Positions 17,805 to 26,527 of a stretch of DNA of 64,000 bases are shown in pieces. The position numbers and the translations under genes were made by a program. Each line of letters starts with the position of its first letter. The first letter of the stretch is position 1. The notes under the pieces were generated by a model, which saw only the letters and a list, made by a program, of their open reading frames with translations, did no database searches and was not told the origin of the DNA. The stretch is from positions 3,162,001 to 3,226,000 of the forward strand of contig NZ_JAVDQF010000001.1 of NCBI RefSeq assembly GCF_031454135.1. Reading direction: 5' to 3'. The DNA comes from Arthrobacter russicus. GTDB taxonomy: Bacteria > Actinomycetota > Actinomycetes > Actinomycetales > Micrococcaceae.

Positions 17805-19037
17805 TCAGGCCGATGCGGGTTGCCGGTCGTGCGTCGAGTAGTCCTTGAGCGGATAGCCGTTGACGATGTCCAGGAAAAGCGGGCTCTGCGTGGCGATCGC
17901 GGCCGGATCCATGGACTCGGCGGAACCGAAGTTGTAATTCCGGACCAGGAAGGGCAGCTGCTGGTTGTTCTCCACGAAGTGCCGGATTTCGAGCTCGTAG
18001 TTTTCGAAGGCCGCCGCGAACTCACCATCCGCGGCGGCGAGTTCGCCGGCAAGGACGTAGGCGCCGACCAGCGCGACCGAGGTTCCCTGCCCGGACATCG
18101 CGCTCGGGCAGAAGGCGGCGTCGCCGACCAATGCCACCCGGCCGTTGGACCATCGGTCCATCCGGGTCTGGCTCATCGAATCGAAGTAGAAGTCCTCGGC
18201 TTGCCACATGCTCTCGATCAACTGCGGCATGATCCATTGCCGATCCGCGGCGAAGTAGTCGGCCACGATCTGCTTTTGCTGCGCTTTGTCGCGGTAGCCG
18301 TAGTCGAGGTCCGTCGCCAGTACCCGGAGCATCGCCCGGGACACCGTGTTCTGCTTGGCGACGTAGAGCAGGGTCAGCGATTCGTCGGTCAACCGGGCGA
18401 CTTGCCAGCGGTCGAGGCCGAGGTAGTTCGGCACGCTGAAGATCGCGGCATAGTTCGTGACGCCTTCTCGGATATTGACCGGGTGCACATAGTCGGCTTC
18501 GGGGCCGAAGGCCAGTTTGCGCACCCGGGAATGCAGCCCGTCAGCGCCGATCACGAAGTCGAAGCTGCGGCGCGGGTTTTTCTCGAAGGCGACCTCGACG
18601 CCGTGGGCGGTTTCGCTCAGCTCGGTGACTGAATCGCCGAAAAGGTACTCGACGTCGTCGCTGGTGGCTTCGTAGAGGATCTGGCCCAAATCGTCGCGCA
18701 GGATTTCGACGTCGTCGTTGTCGATCACGCCGCCGCTGAAGGTGAATTCGCTGCTGCTGGAAATTTCTACTCCCGCGGCGTCGAGCGAGCTGGCTCCGCG
18801 CATATCGGTCCGCTGCTCCCGGATTGCTTCGAGCAGGCCCATTTTCTCGACCACGTCGATGGCCACCGCCCGGATGTCGATGGCCTGCCCGCCGGTGCGG
18901 GTGCCGTCATTGCGTTCGACCAGAGTGACGTGGAATCCGTAGCGGTTCAGCCAATAGGCGACGGCCGGGCCGGCGATGCTGCCGCCGGAGACCAGCACGG
19001 TGGTCCGGGAACTGGTGGGAGATGGGATCTGGTTCAT
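17805..19037 (-). CDS. FAD-dependent monooxygenase (TetX/PHBH-like)
   Basis: About 410 residues. Class A flavin monooxygenase features: the N-terminal dinucleotide fold 'VLVSGGSIAGPAVAYWLNRYG' (GxGxxG variant with Ser), the 'DFVIGADGLHSRVR' motif (DG box) and the C-terminal 'GRVALVGDAAFCPSAMSGQG' flavin-binding block. The family hydroxylates aromatics or antibiotics using NAD(P)H and oxygen. I chose ATG at 19037 because GAGAGG lies seven bases upstream; an earlier ATG at 19064 lacks a site. The upstream region has repeated operator-like sequences but no adjacent regulator gene. Confidence 0.88.
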   Translation of the reverse strand: MNQIPSPTSSRTTVLVSGGSIAGPAVAYWLNRYGFHVTLVERNDGTRTGGQAIDIRAVAIDVVEKMGLLEAIREQRTDMRGASSLDAAGVEISSSSEFTFSGGVIDNDDVEILRDDLGQILYEATSDDVEYLFGDSVTELSETAHGVEVAFEKNPRRSFDFVIGADGLHSRVRKLAFGPEADYVHPVNIREGVTNYAAIFSVPNYLGLDRWQVARLTDESLTLLYVAKQNTVSRAMLRVLATDLDYGYRDKAQQKQIVADYFAADRQWIMPQLIESMWQAEDFYFDSMSQTRMDRWSNGRVALVGDAAFCPSAMSGQGTSVALVGAYVLAGELAAADGEFAAAFENYELEIRHFVENNQQLPFLVRNYNFGSAESMDPAAIATQSPLFLDIVNGYPLKDYSTHDRQPASA

Positions 19038-19347
19038 GGCTTCGCCTCTCGGAAAATGCTTCATGGATGACGCTTCACAGTCAACGCCGCAGGGATGTCG
19101 GATCGCTTACAACCCGCTTACAGTTTCCTTACACCGTGTCTATTTATAGTTTCGTTACACCGTGTACTTAAGTCAACCGAGGCGGCGGCGCTGGGCGAAT
19201 CGGTGGTGATCCGGAGTTTGACGTCGGGCGCGGAGTGGCCGGCGTTTTATAACGAAAATATAACGCTAAATATTCGGACCCATCGCTGGACGGCTTTACC
19301 TCGAAGGACTTGTGACAGTACAAGCTACGGATAAAGGAATGATCATC
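19038..19347. promoter_or_regulatory. Divergent intergenic region with 18-base direct repeats
   Basis: This 310-base gap between two divergent genes is AT-richer than its surroundings. AGTTTCCTTACACCGTGT at 19122-19139 recurs at 19148-19165 with one change, a 26-base step. Each copy ends in the palindrome ACACcGTGT. CTTACA also appears at about 19106 and 19117. These look like operator sites for an unknown regulator. Further right, ATAACG occurs twice near 19249 and 19260. I see no gene in the gap. Confidence 0.6.
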
Positions 19348-20025
19348 ATGCGCAAGTCCATTTTCACCACCGTCGGAGCCATCGCCGCTTCCGGAGCACT
19401 CGTCTTCTCCTTGGCCGCCTGCTCGGGCAGCTCCAGCAGCTCGAACTCCAGCTCTGCGAGCAGCTCCAGCTCGGCAGCGGCGCCGAAGCCGGTCGCCTCG
19501 ATTCCGTCGCTGAGCGGCGTCTCCACCGCAGTGAAGCTCGATGCCTCCTTCGGAGCTGCTTTGACCACCTTGGGCCTGACCCCGGGCGTGATCGGCACCG
19601 CAGCCCTGACCGATGGTTCTTTGATCTTCCCGATCACCGGTGGAAAGGTCGATTACTACGACCCGGCAGCCAGCTACCGCCCCTACGTGCAAGGTCTGAT
19701 CAGCCACGCGGGTTCCGGATTCTCGCTCACCGCCGGGGAGACCAAGGTCGACCTGACCAACTTCACCATTGATCCGGGCACCTCGAAGCTCTACGGCGAC
19801 GTCGCGGTCAACGGCGCCGTGGCTGCCAAGCAGGCCTACATCTTCAACCTCGACGGCTCCACGCTGAAGCCGTTGCAGAAAGACGGCGACACCGCGATCT
19901 TGGAAGGCACCCGGGTGCTGATCTCCGACGTCGCCGCTGGGCTGTTGAACAAGACGTTCAACACCGACGCCGTGAAGACCGACATGCTGGTCGGCGTTGC
20001 CAAGATCATCGTCAACACCAAGTAG
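19348..20025 (+). CDS. Secreted lipoprotein of unknown function
   Basis: A 225-residue lipoprotein with a type II signal peptide and lipobox LAAC (Cys25), followed by a Ser-rich linker of about 25 residues and a globular domain of about 170 residues. 'KVDYYDPAASYRPYVQGLISHAGSG'-type sequence and many Gly/Thr/Val residues suggest an all-beta fold; a weak resemblance to surface ligand-binding domains does not allow a call. The ATG at 19348 is chosen because AAAGGA lies ten bases upstream. A strong terminator follows. Confidence 0.85.
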   Translation: MRKSIFTTVGAIAASGALVFSLAACSGSSSSSNSSSASSSSSAAAPKPVASIPSLSGVSTAVKLDASFGAALTTLGLTPGVIGTAALTDGSLIFPITGGKVDYYDPAASYRPYVQGLISHAGSGFSLTAGETKVDLTNFTIDPGTSKLYGDVAVNGAVAAKQAYIFNLDGSTLKPLQKDGDTAILEGTRVLISDVAAGLLNKTFNTDAVKTDMLVGVAKIIVNTK

Positions 20026-20052
20026 GTTCCCGGCTCGCTTCGGAAATCACTG

Positions 20053-20100
20053 AACGGTTATCTCCCACCGAGTCTCAAGACTCAGTGGGAGATAACCGTT
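20053..20100 (+). terminator. Strong hairpin after the lipoprotein gene
   Basis: AACGGTTATCTCCCAC (20053-20068) pairs with GTGGGAGATAACCGTT (20085-20100); an inner GAGTC/GACTC stem and TCAA loop complete a 22-step stem with one mismatch. It may serve both the lipoprotein gene and the converging moa genes. Confidence 0.85.
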
Positions 20101-20160
20101 TAATCCCACTGGGTTTCCCAACTCACTGGGACTTGGCTCGCGGAGGCCGGCCGCTAGAGA

Positions 20161-20421
20161 TCAGCCGCCGGCAAAGGGCGGAAGTACATCGACGGTGTCC
20201 GAATCCGACAATGGGATTTCGCCCCGGCGCACGGCCACCCCGTTGTGCAGGAACGAACAATTCGGCAGCAGATCCGGCAGTGCCGGTGCGGAATCGGATG
20301 CCGAGGCCGAATGCCGGGCACCAAGCAGCCGAAGCAGCGCACCGAGCGTTTCCGGAGCCGGAAGCTGCTCTGCCTCAACCCCGGTTGCGGCCTTCGCGGC
20401 GGCGAAGTATCGTACCTGCAC
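20161..20421 (-). CDS. moaD: MoaD, small subunit of molybdopterin synthase
   Basis: An 86-residue ubiquitin-like protein beginning 'MQVRYFAAAKAATG' and ending in the Gly-Gly tail 'PPFAGG' that is adenylated and then thiocarboxylated to donate sulfur for molybdopterin. Length and both ends are typical. The GTG start follows the moaA stop directly, with GGAGGA four bases upstream inside the moaA end, so translation is coupled. Its partner MoaE is encoded 18 kb away at 38909. Confidence 0.93.
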   Translation of the reverse strand: MQVRYFAAAKAATGVEAEQLPAPETLGALLRLLGARHSASASDSAPALPDLLPNCSFLHNGVAVRRGEIPLSDSDTVDVLPPFAGG

Positions 20422-21519
20422 TTATCCTCCGATGGCGCTCATCGAGCGGTCCGGCTGCACGTAATCCGCCGAATCCAAGCCGGTATGGTCCATGCCGTGC
20501 GCTTTCGGCTTGGACCACATGGCCGCACGCCAACGGTCGGCCACCTCGGCGTCGTCCGCGGTTGCCCGCAGCAAGCCGAGCAGATCGGTCTCTTCGCGGG
20601 AGAACAGGCAACTCATCACCTTTCCCTCGGCGGTGATCCGAGTCCGCCGGCAATCCGCGCAGAACGGTTCGGTGACCGAGGCGATGATGCCCACGGTGCC
20701 GAGCAGCCCGGCGTCGCCCGGGCGACGGACTTCGAACCGTTCGGCCGGGGCACCGTCGCGTCGCCGCGGATCCGGGGCGAGTTCGAACCTGGTGGACAGC
20801 AGGGCTTTGGTCTGGGCCGCGGTGACCATGCCGTCCCGGGTCCAGCCGTGATCGGCGTCCAAAGGCATTTGCTCGATGAAGCGCAGCTCGATCTGCCGGG
20901 ACAGGGCCCATTCCAGCAAATCCGGTGCTTCGGCGTCGTTGACGCCGCGCATCAACACCGCATTGACCTTGACCGGGGCCAGGCCGGTGGCCAACGCCGC
21001 ATCGATGCCGGCCAAGACCTGGTCCAAGAACGGTCGCCGGGTCAGCTGGGCGAAGGTCCCGGGGTGCAGGGAATCCAACGAAACATTGATCCGGGTCAGG
21101 CCCGCGATTTTGAGCGCGGCGGCCTTTTTCGCCAAACCCACGGCATTGGTGGTCATCGATACCGGCAGCCCGGGATGTTCGCTGCGGATCGCGGAGATGA
21201 TCTCCACCAGATCGGCGCGCACCAACGGCTCGCCCCCGGTGAGCCGCAATTCGCGGACACCCAAGCGGGATACCCCGATCCGGACCAATCTGGTGATTTC
21301 CGCAGCGGTCAGCACCTGGTTTTTGGCCAGCCAGCTCAATCCTTCCGCGGGCATGCAGTAGGTGCAGCGCAAATTGCATTTGTCGGTGAGCGAAATCCTG
21401 AGGTCGGTGGCCTGCCGTCCGAAGCGGTCCAGCAGTCCGGCACCGGGCCGGGGCACGGTATTGTCCGGGTTGCCTGTAGCGGGCATCCCCAAAGCGACGC
21501 GTCCGGAGCCGGATTCCAT
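20422..21519 (-). CDS. moaA: GTP 3',8-cyclase, radical SAM enzyme MoaA
   Basis: A 365-residue enzyme for the first step of molybdenum cofactor synthesis (GTP to 3',8-cyclo-dihydro-GTP). The N-terminal radical SAM cluster is Cys48-x3-Cys52-x2-Cys55 in 'DKCNLRCTYCMP', with 'RLTGGEPLVR' downstream. The C-terminal second cluster has 'FCADCRRTRIT' and a later Cys, and the protein ends with Gly-Gly, which is needed for activity in the family. It is coupled to moaD and divergent from modA. Confidence 0.97.
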   Translation of the reverse strand: MESGSGRVALGMPATGNPDNTVPRPGAGLLDRFGRQATDLRISLTDKCNLRCTYCMPAEGLSWLAKNQVLTAAEITRLVRIGVSRLGVRELRLTGGEPLVRADLVEIISAIRSEHPGLPVSMTTNAVGLAKKAAALKIAGLTRINVSLDSLHPGTFAQLTRRPFLDQVLAGIDAALATGLAPVKVNAVLMRGVNDAEAPDLLEWALSRQIELRFIEQMPLDADHGWTRDGMVTAAQTKALLSTRFELAPDPRRRDGAPAERFEVRRPGDAGLLGTVGIIASVTEPFCADCRRTRITAEGKVMSCLFSREETDLLGLLRATADDAEVADRWRAAMWSKPKAHGMDHTGLDSADYVQPDRSMSAIGG

Positions 21520-21641
21520 ACATCAACGCTACGCCACCGGAGCGGTCCCGGCGTACTCGGGCGTCCTGGGCAGAACTTACGAGTCGAAAACATCTCGGTC
21601 GAAGCTGTCCAGATCCGGCCCGAACCGCATAAGGTCGGGGT

Positions 21642-22484
21642 ATGAAACTTCTCCGTGCCCGCCCCGCGGCCGCTTTCGTCCTGGCCGCGGCCGTGCTGCC
21701 CGCCCTCGCCGCGTGCGGCGGATCCGCTGCTGCGCCGAGTGACGCGAACAGCAGCCCGGGCACCGCCTCCGGAGCCACCGGGCAGATCACCGTGTTCGCT
21801 GCCGCTTCGCTGACCGACGTGATGAAAACGCTCACCGAGAAGTACCGGCAGGAAAATCCCGGCATCCAATTCACGCTCAGCTATGCGGCGAGCTCGGCTC
21901 TGGTGCAGCAACTGACCGCCGGTGCAGCTGCGGACGTCCTGGTGACCGCGGATGAAGCCTCCATCGCCTCGATCCCGCAGGACACGATCCTGGCGCCGGG
22001 CACCACGATCATTGCGAGCAATGAAATCGTGCTGGCGATCGCCCCGGGTAATCCGGGCAAGATCAGCACCCTGGAAGATGCCACCAAGGACAGCAAGATC
22101 GCAGTCTGCGCTCCGGCAGTGCCGTGCGGCCGGGCCGCACAGCGGGTGCTGGACGCCGCGAAACTGACGCTGAGCGGGGCCAGCCAGGAAAACGATGTCA
22201 GCGCGGTGCGGACCAAGGTTTCCACCGGACAGGTCGACGCCGGGTTCGTCTACAGCACGGATGCCAAAGCGACCGCCGGGCAGGGCGTCACCAGTGTGAA
22301 ACTCGATGACCCGTCGCCGAACAAATACCCGCTGGCGATCACCAAGGCGGCCGCGGACAAACCGGAGGTGCTCGGGTTCAAAACCTGGCTGGCCGGCCAG
22401 GAAGCTGCCGGAATCCTGGCGGCTGCGGGATTCGGCCCCGGCGCTGCCGGCAACTCCGCCAGCGCCTCGCCTTCCGGGAAGTAA
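21642..22484 (+). CDS. modA: Molybdate ABC transporter substrate-binding lipoprotein
   Basis: A 280-residue lipoprotein (lipobox LAAC, Cys25). The mature part begins 'ITVFAAASLTDVMKTL', the standard ModA start whose Ser binds the oxyanion, followed by 'SYAASSALVQQL' and 'ADVLVTADEASI', both part of the molybdate site. It captures molybdate outside the membrane and hands it to ModB, which starts 12 bases downstream. It is divergent from moaA, linking uptake to cofactor synthesis. Confidence 0.95.
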   Translation: MKLLRARPAAAFVLAAAVLPALAACGGSAAAPSDANSSPGTASGATGQITVFAAASLTDVMKTLTEKYRQENPGIQFTLSYAASSALVQQLTAGAAADVLVTADEASIASIPQDTILAPGTTIIASNEIVLAIAPGNPGKISTLEDATKDSKIAVCAPAVPCGRAAQRVLDAAKLTLSGASQENDVSAVRTKVSTGQVDAGFVYSTDAKATAGQGVTSVKLDDPSPNKYPLAITKAAADKPEVLGFKTWLAGQEAAGILAAAGFGPGAAGNSASASPSGK

Positions 22485-22496
22485 TCCCGGTCCTCG

Positions 22497-23312
22497 ATGC
22501 GTCAGTTCGTCCCGTCCACCGTGCCGCGATGGCTCTGGGTTCCTGCCGGAATTGCGCTTTTCCTGCTCGCCGGTCCGCTGATCGCGCTCGTCGTGAAGGC
22601 GCCTTGGACGCAGTTGCCGGAGCTGTTGAGCAGCCCTGATGCGTTGCAATCGCTGTGGCTCTCCCTGCTGACCTCCTTCGCGTCGACCCTGGTCTGCGCG
22701 GTATTGGGGGTTCCGTTGGCGGTGCTGTTGAGCAAGCTGACCGGCTGGTGGATCGGTCCGATGCGCGGCCTGCTGCTGATCCCGTTGGTGCTTTCACCCG
22801 TAGTCTCCGGCATCGCGCTGCTGTACTTCTGGGGTCGCAATGGCTTGTTCGGCAGTCTGCTCGGCCAAATCGGGATCGACGTCGGTTTCACGCCTTGGGC
22901 GGTGGTGCTGGTCCAGGTCTTCGTTTCCCTGCCATTTTTCGTGATCTCGACGTTGACCAGCCTCAACGCGGTGGATCCGGAATTGGAAATGGTGGCCGCG
23001 ACCAGCGGCGCCGGTGCCGGGCAGATCCTGCGCTACATCACGACGCCTTTGGCAATGCCCGGAATCCTGGTGGGCGCCTTGCTCGCCTTCGCCCGATCGC
23101 TGGGCGAATACGGAGCCACGATCACCTTCGCGGGCTCAATCGCGGGTCGGACCAGGACCTTGCCGTTGCAGATCGAATTGAGCCTCAATTCGAACCAACC
23201 GCAAGCGGCGCTGGGGATTTCGCTCATGCTGATCGGGATTTACGTGGTGGTCCTACTGCTGGCCAGGCTGGGCACCAACAGGCTCCCCGGTTCCAGGGCT
23301 CCGGGGCGCTGA
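22497..23312 (+). CDS. modB: Molybdate ABC transporter permease
   Basis: A 271-residue permease with six predicted membrane helices and the EAA-type loop for ATPase contact, here 'EMVAATSGAGAGQILRYITTPLAMPGI', followed by 'FARSLGEYGATITFAGS', a strong ModB/CysT signature. No modC ATPase gene follows: the next gene is on the other strand and overlaps the modB end by 73 bases. Confidence 0.94.
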   Translation: MRQFVPSTVPRWLWVPAGIALFLLAGPLIALVVKAPWTQLPELLSSPDALQSLWLSLLTSFASTLVCAVLGVPLAVLLSKLTGWWIGPMRGLLLIPLVLSPVVSGIALLYFWGRNGLFGSLLGQIGIDVGFTPWAVVLVQVFVSLPFFVISTLTSLNAVDPELEMVAATSGAGAGQILRYITTPLAMPGILVGALLAFARSLGEYGATITFAGSIAGRTRTLPLQIELSLNSNQPQAALGISLMLIGIYVVVLLLARLGTNRLPGSRAPGR

Positions 23313-24712
23313 CGGCGCCAGATCCACGCCGCCAACAACACCAGGACTGCGCCGGCCAAAGCGGACCTGGCCGTGACCATCGACTCCGGCAGCGGGGTGC
23401 TCAGGTAGAGCATGGTGAGCGCCACCACCACGCTGAAATATTCATAACGGCCGCTGAGTACGATCAAGGGCAGCAGCAGCAAGGCGTACCAGACGTAGGT
23501 GGGGCTGACCACCAGCAACACCACTGAGACGAAGAGCACCTGGCTGTCCCAGGGCCGGTCCGGATCGGTCCTCCGCCAGAGCAGGATCCCGGTGCCCAGA
23601 ATGATCAGCGCGCCCACCAGCACCGCCGCCTGAGGCGGCAGGAAAAGCGTCAACAACACGAATCGGGACGTCTGCTGGGTCGAATCGTAGCCTTCTTCAC
23701 TGAGGTAGCCGGGCAGGAAACCCAACACCCCGATCCCGGAAAGCAGCAGATACGGCAGGTACAAGACCAGGAACGTGCCGATCGAGACCACGATGAAGCG
23801 CCAGGGTTTGCGGTAGAGCATTCCCGGAGCGGCGATCACCGGGACCAGTTTCGTGGCGACCGCGGCGCCGAAGGCGATTGCGGATCCGGTCACCCGCCCC
23901 CTGGCCAGCAAGATCACCGCGAGCAGCAGCAATCCGGCGCCGAGCAGGTCCACATGCGCGTTGTTGATGCCCTCGATCACCACCAACGGGCTCCAGGCCC
24001 ACCAGGCCACGCGATCCAGCGGCAACGCGAACTTGCGGCTGAGCCGGAGCAACCCGAGCGTGACGCCCAGGGCGAGCAGCAGACCGGCTGCTTGGAACCC
24101 GATGAAGCCCACTTCCGCGGGCAAGGGCAGCCGGACCAGGAAGAAATAGATCTCCGACGTCGGCGGGTAGATCGTGGGCACGTTGGGCCGGTTCACCGCA
24201 AAACAGACGCCATTCGACTTGTCCGGGATCGCTGGGAAGTTCGCCTTGTCACAACTGCCGTCCGGCAGCGGGGCTTGGAACAACCACTCCGGCCGCAGGC
24301 TTTGCAGGGCCGGATCGGCGGGGACATGGTCGTAGGGCGAGATGCCGGCCTTCTGCACGATGCCGTCCCAGGCATAGCGGGCAGAATCGTTGCTGGTGGA
24401 GGGCGGCGCGCTCAACGCCGCAGCGCCCAGCAGCAAGGACCCCACGAGGACGAGGCCGGCCAAGGGGCGCAGCCGCCGGATGTCGCTTCCCGCCGGCTGC
24501 GCGCGGCGCAGGCAGAACACCGCCAGTCCGAAAACCAGCCAACAGGCCAAGGTCATGAAGAAATTGACCCGGCCGCTCTGCGCCGATTCCCGGGCCACGC
24601 CGGGGATCAACCAGGCAAGCCGGGGCAGATCCATCAAGGACCAGACCATGGCACTGAGCAGTAGGACGAGCAAACCGGTTGCGACCAGCCAACGGGTTTT
24701 TGGTGTGTGCAT
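23240..24712 (-). CDS. GT-C type membrane glycosyltransferase (GT87/mannosyltransferase-like)
   Basis: About 490 residues with ten or more membrane helices. The first extracytoplasmic loop contains 'STSNDSARYAWDGIVQKAG', matching the acidic catalytic loop of GT-C enzymes that use polyprenyl-phosphate sugars, and 'GISPYDHVPADPAL', common in the GT87/DUF2029 group. It probably adds a mannose-like sugar to a lipid-linked acceptor outside the membrane. The start at 24712 ('MHTPKTRW') is a choice; longer starts run into the divergent gene. Its 3' end overlaps modB tail to tail. Confidence 0.78.
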   Translation of the reverse strand: MHTPKTRWLVATGLLVLLLSAMVWSLMDLPRLAWLIPGVARESAQSGRVNFFMTLACWLVFGLAVFCLRRAQPAGSDIRRLRPLAGLVLVGSLLLGAAALSAPPSTSNDSARYAWDGIVQKAGISPYDHVPADPALQSLRPEWLFQAPLPDGSCDKANFPAIPDKSNGVCFAVNRPNVPTIYPPTSEIYFFLVRLPLPAEVGFIGFQAAGLLLALGVTLGLLRLSRKFALPLDRVAWWAWSPLVVIEGINNAHVDLLGAGLLLLAVILLARGRVTGSAIAFGAAVATKLVPVIAAPGMLYRKPWRFIVVSIGTFLVLYLPYLLLSGIGVLGFLPGYLSEEGYDSTQQTSRFVLLTLFLPPQAAVLVGALIILGTGILLWRRTDPDRPWDSQVLFVSVVLLVVSPTYVWYALLLLPLIVLSGRYEYFSVVVALTMLYLSTPLPESMVTARSALAGAVLVLLAAWIWRRQRPGALEPGSLLVPSLASSRTTT

Positions 24713-24824
24713 GTTTCCAGAGTGCCGCATCGAGCCGGGAAGCCGGCTCAGGGCGGGCCAACCGTTCGGTATTCGTAAGGACTGGGCAGGGCCTTTGCGC
24801 GCTGATCGGTGGTCTGATGGGAGC

Positions 24825-25988
24825 ATGGACCGGTTGACCCGATTTCTTCAAGCACGCATGGAGGGGGTTGCCACGCGGTTGCATTCACCGGTCCGCTCCA
24901 CCCGGCTCACCGTGGTGCTCGGCCGGTTGCTCGGGCCGGCGTTCTTGATCTGTTTCGGCACCGGCCTCTTCTCGCATTATCTGCAAGACCCGGGGGACAT
25001 CACCTTCTTCCTGACCCGGCCGGTCTGGATCTACCAGGTGACCCAGGGCATCCACATCACCGTGGGGATTGCTTCGATCCCGTTGCTTTTCGCCAAGCTA
25101 TGGTCGGTTTTCCCCGAACTGCTCAAGTGGCCGCCGATCAAAAACGTCTGGCACGGTCTGGAACGCGCCTCGATCGCGCTTTTCGTGTCCGCCTCACTGG
25201 TGGAACTGACCATTGGCTTGATCAACACCTACAAGTGGTACCCCTGGCCGTTTCCGTTCCGGCAGACCCATTATTGGTTGGCTTGGGTCATTGTCGGTTC
25301 CTTGGCGTTGCACATCGCGGTGAAGTTGCCGATCATCGCCGAACACTGGCGCAAACGGCGGGAACCCGACGGCGCCAGCCGGCCCGCCGGCCGTTGGCCG
25401 CGTCGGGGATTCCTGGCCGCCGTCGGGCTGAGCTCGTTCACCCTGGTGTTGACCACCGCCGGGCAGTCTTTCGGCTGGTTGGCTCCGTTCAACCTGTTCG
25501 CGCCGCGCCGGATGGGCACCGGGCCGCAAGCGGTGCCGGTGAACCGGACCGCGGCCGAGGCGAAGGTGCTGGCCTTGGCCAACGATCCGGGCTGGGCGCT
25601 GCAGGTGACCTTCCGGGGCCGCTCAGCTGCCTACAGCTTGGCGGAACTCGGCGCCATGCCGCTGAGCGAGCACCAATTGCCGATCGCCTGCGTGGAAGGC
25701 TGGAGCCAGTATGCGAACTGGCGCGGCGTGCCGATCCGGGATCTGATCGCCACGGTCGGCGCCCCGGCGGATTCGCTGCTGCGGATCACCTCCTTGGAGC
25801 CCAACGGAGGCTATCGGATCATGACCATGCCGGCCGCCTATACCCAGGATGCGCAAACCATGGTGGCCTTGCAGCTCAACGGCGAAGTCCTGGATCTGGA
25901 CCACGGCTACCCGGCCCGGATCATCGCTCCGGGCCGGCCCGGAGTGCTGCAGACCAAATGGCTCAAGAGCGTGGAGGTCCTCGGATGA
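24825..25988 (+). CDS. Membrane-bound molybdopterin-dependent oxidoreductase with cytochrome b domain
   Basis: A 387-residue fusion. Residues about 30-165 form four membrane helices with several His, resembling a cytochrome b561-type electron carrier. A twin-arginine-like stretch 'WPRRGFLAAVGLSSF' (about 188-202) then leads to a sulfite-oxidase/YedY-type molybdopterin domain, with the molybdenum-binding Cys289 in 'LPIACVEGWSQ' and 'HGYPARIIAPGRPGVLQTKWLK' at the end. The predicted role is electron transfer between the quinone pool and an outside substrate. It overlaps the next gene by ATGA. Confidence 0.87.
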   Translation: MDRLTRFLQARMEGVATRLHSPVRSTRLTVVLGRLLGPAFLICFGTGLFSHYLQDPGDITFFLTRPVWIYQVTQGIHITVGIASIPLLFAKLWSVFPELLKWPPIKNVWHGLERASIALFVSASLVELTIGLINTYKWYPWPFPFRQTHYWLAWVIVGSLALHIAVKLPIIAEHWRKRREPDGASRPAGRWPRRGFLAAVGLSSFTLVLTTAGQSFGWLAPFNLFAPRRMGTGPQAVPVNRTAAEAKVLALANDPGWALQVTFRGRSAAYSLAELGAMPLSEHQLPIACVEGWSQYANWRGVPIRDLIATVGAPADSLLRITSLEPNGGYRIMTMPAAYTQDAQTMVALQLNGEVLDLDHGYPARIIAPGRPGVLQTKWLKSVEVLG

Positions 25989-26527
25989 GGCGCGCAACTT
26001 TGCGGTCCGGACTCAGGGAATTCTTCCGGCTGCCGCGGTTTTCCCGGAAGCAACTGCCCAGGCTGGCGCTGGGCGCCCTGGGCCTGTTCGGGATCGGCGT
26101 GGGGATTTTCGGTCTGCCCACGCAGCTCGAGGTGTCCCAGCTGATCGGATTGGCCGGCTGGCTGGCTGCGTCCTTGGTCCTGCACGACGGCATCCTGGTT
26201 CCGTTGAGCCATCTCTTCGGTTTCGGCCTGCGCCGGCTCAGCTATGGCCTGCAGCCGGAATCCGCGGCGGTGGTCCGCACCGCGCTGCTGATCGGCGCGG
26301 TGTTGACCCTGGTCGGCTTGCCGCTGCTCAAGGCCCAGCAAGTGGCCAAAAACGTCTCCGTGCTGCAGGACGACTATCTGCTCAGCCTGGTCTTGTTCTG
26401 GGCCGGCCTGGTCCTGGCCGCAGCGGTCACCGTGCTGCTGCTGGAACGCCGGTCCCGGCGGGCGCGCCGGGACCGGGCAATTCAATCGGAGATGGGTCAA
26501 TCGGCGACAGACTCGGGTAATCCTTAA
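25985..26527 (+). CDS. Small membrane protein coupled to the molybdoenzyme
   Basis: A 180-residue protein with a basic N-terminus and four predicted helices (about 27-45, 52-75, 92-112 and 130-152) and a basic C-terminal tail. Its ATG overlaps the stop of the molybdoenzyme gene (ATGA), so it is made with it and may help assembly or electron transfer. I do not recognise the family. Confidence 0.75.
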   Translation: MRRATLRSGLREFFRLPRFSRKQLPRLALGALGLFGIGVGIFGLPTQLEVSQLIGLAGWLAASLVLHDGILVPLSHLFGFGLRRLSYGLQPESAAVVRTALLIGAVLTLVGLPLLKAQQVAKNVSVLQDDYLLSLVLFWAGLVLAAAVTVLLLERRSRRARRDRAIQSEMGQSATDSGNP

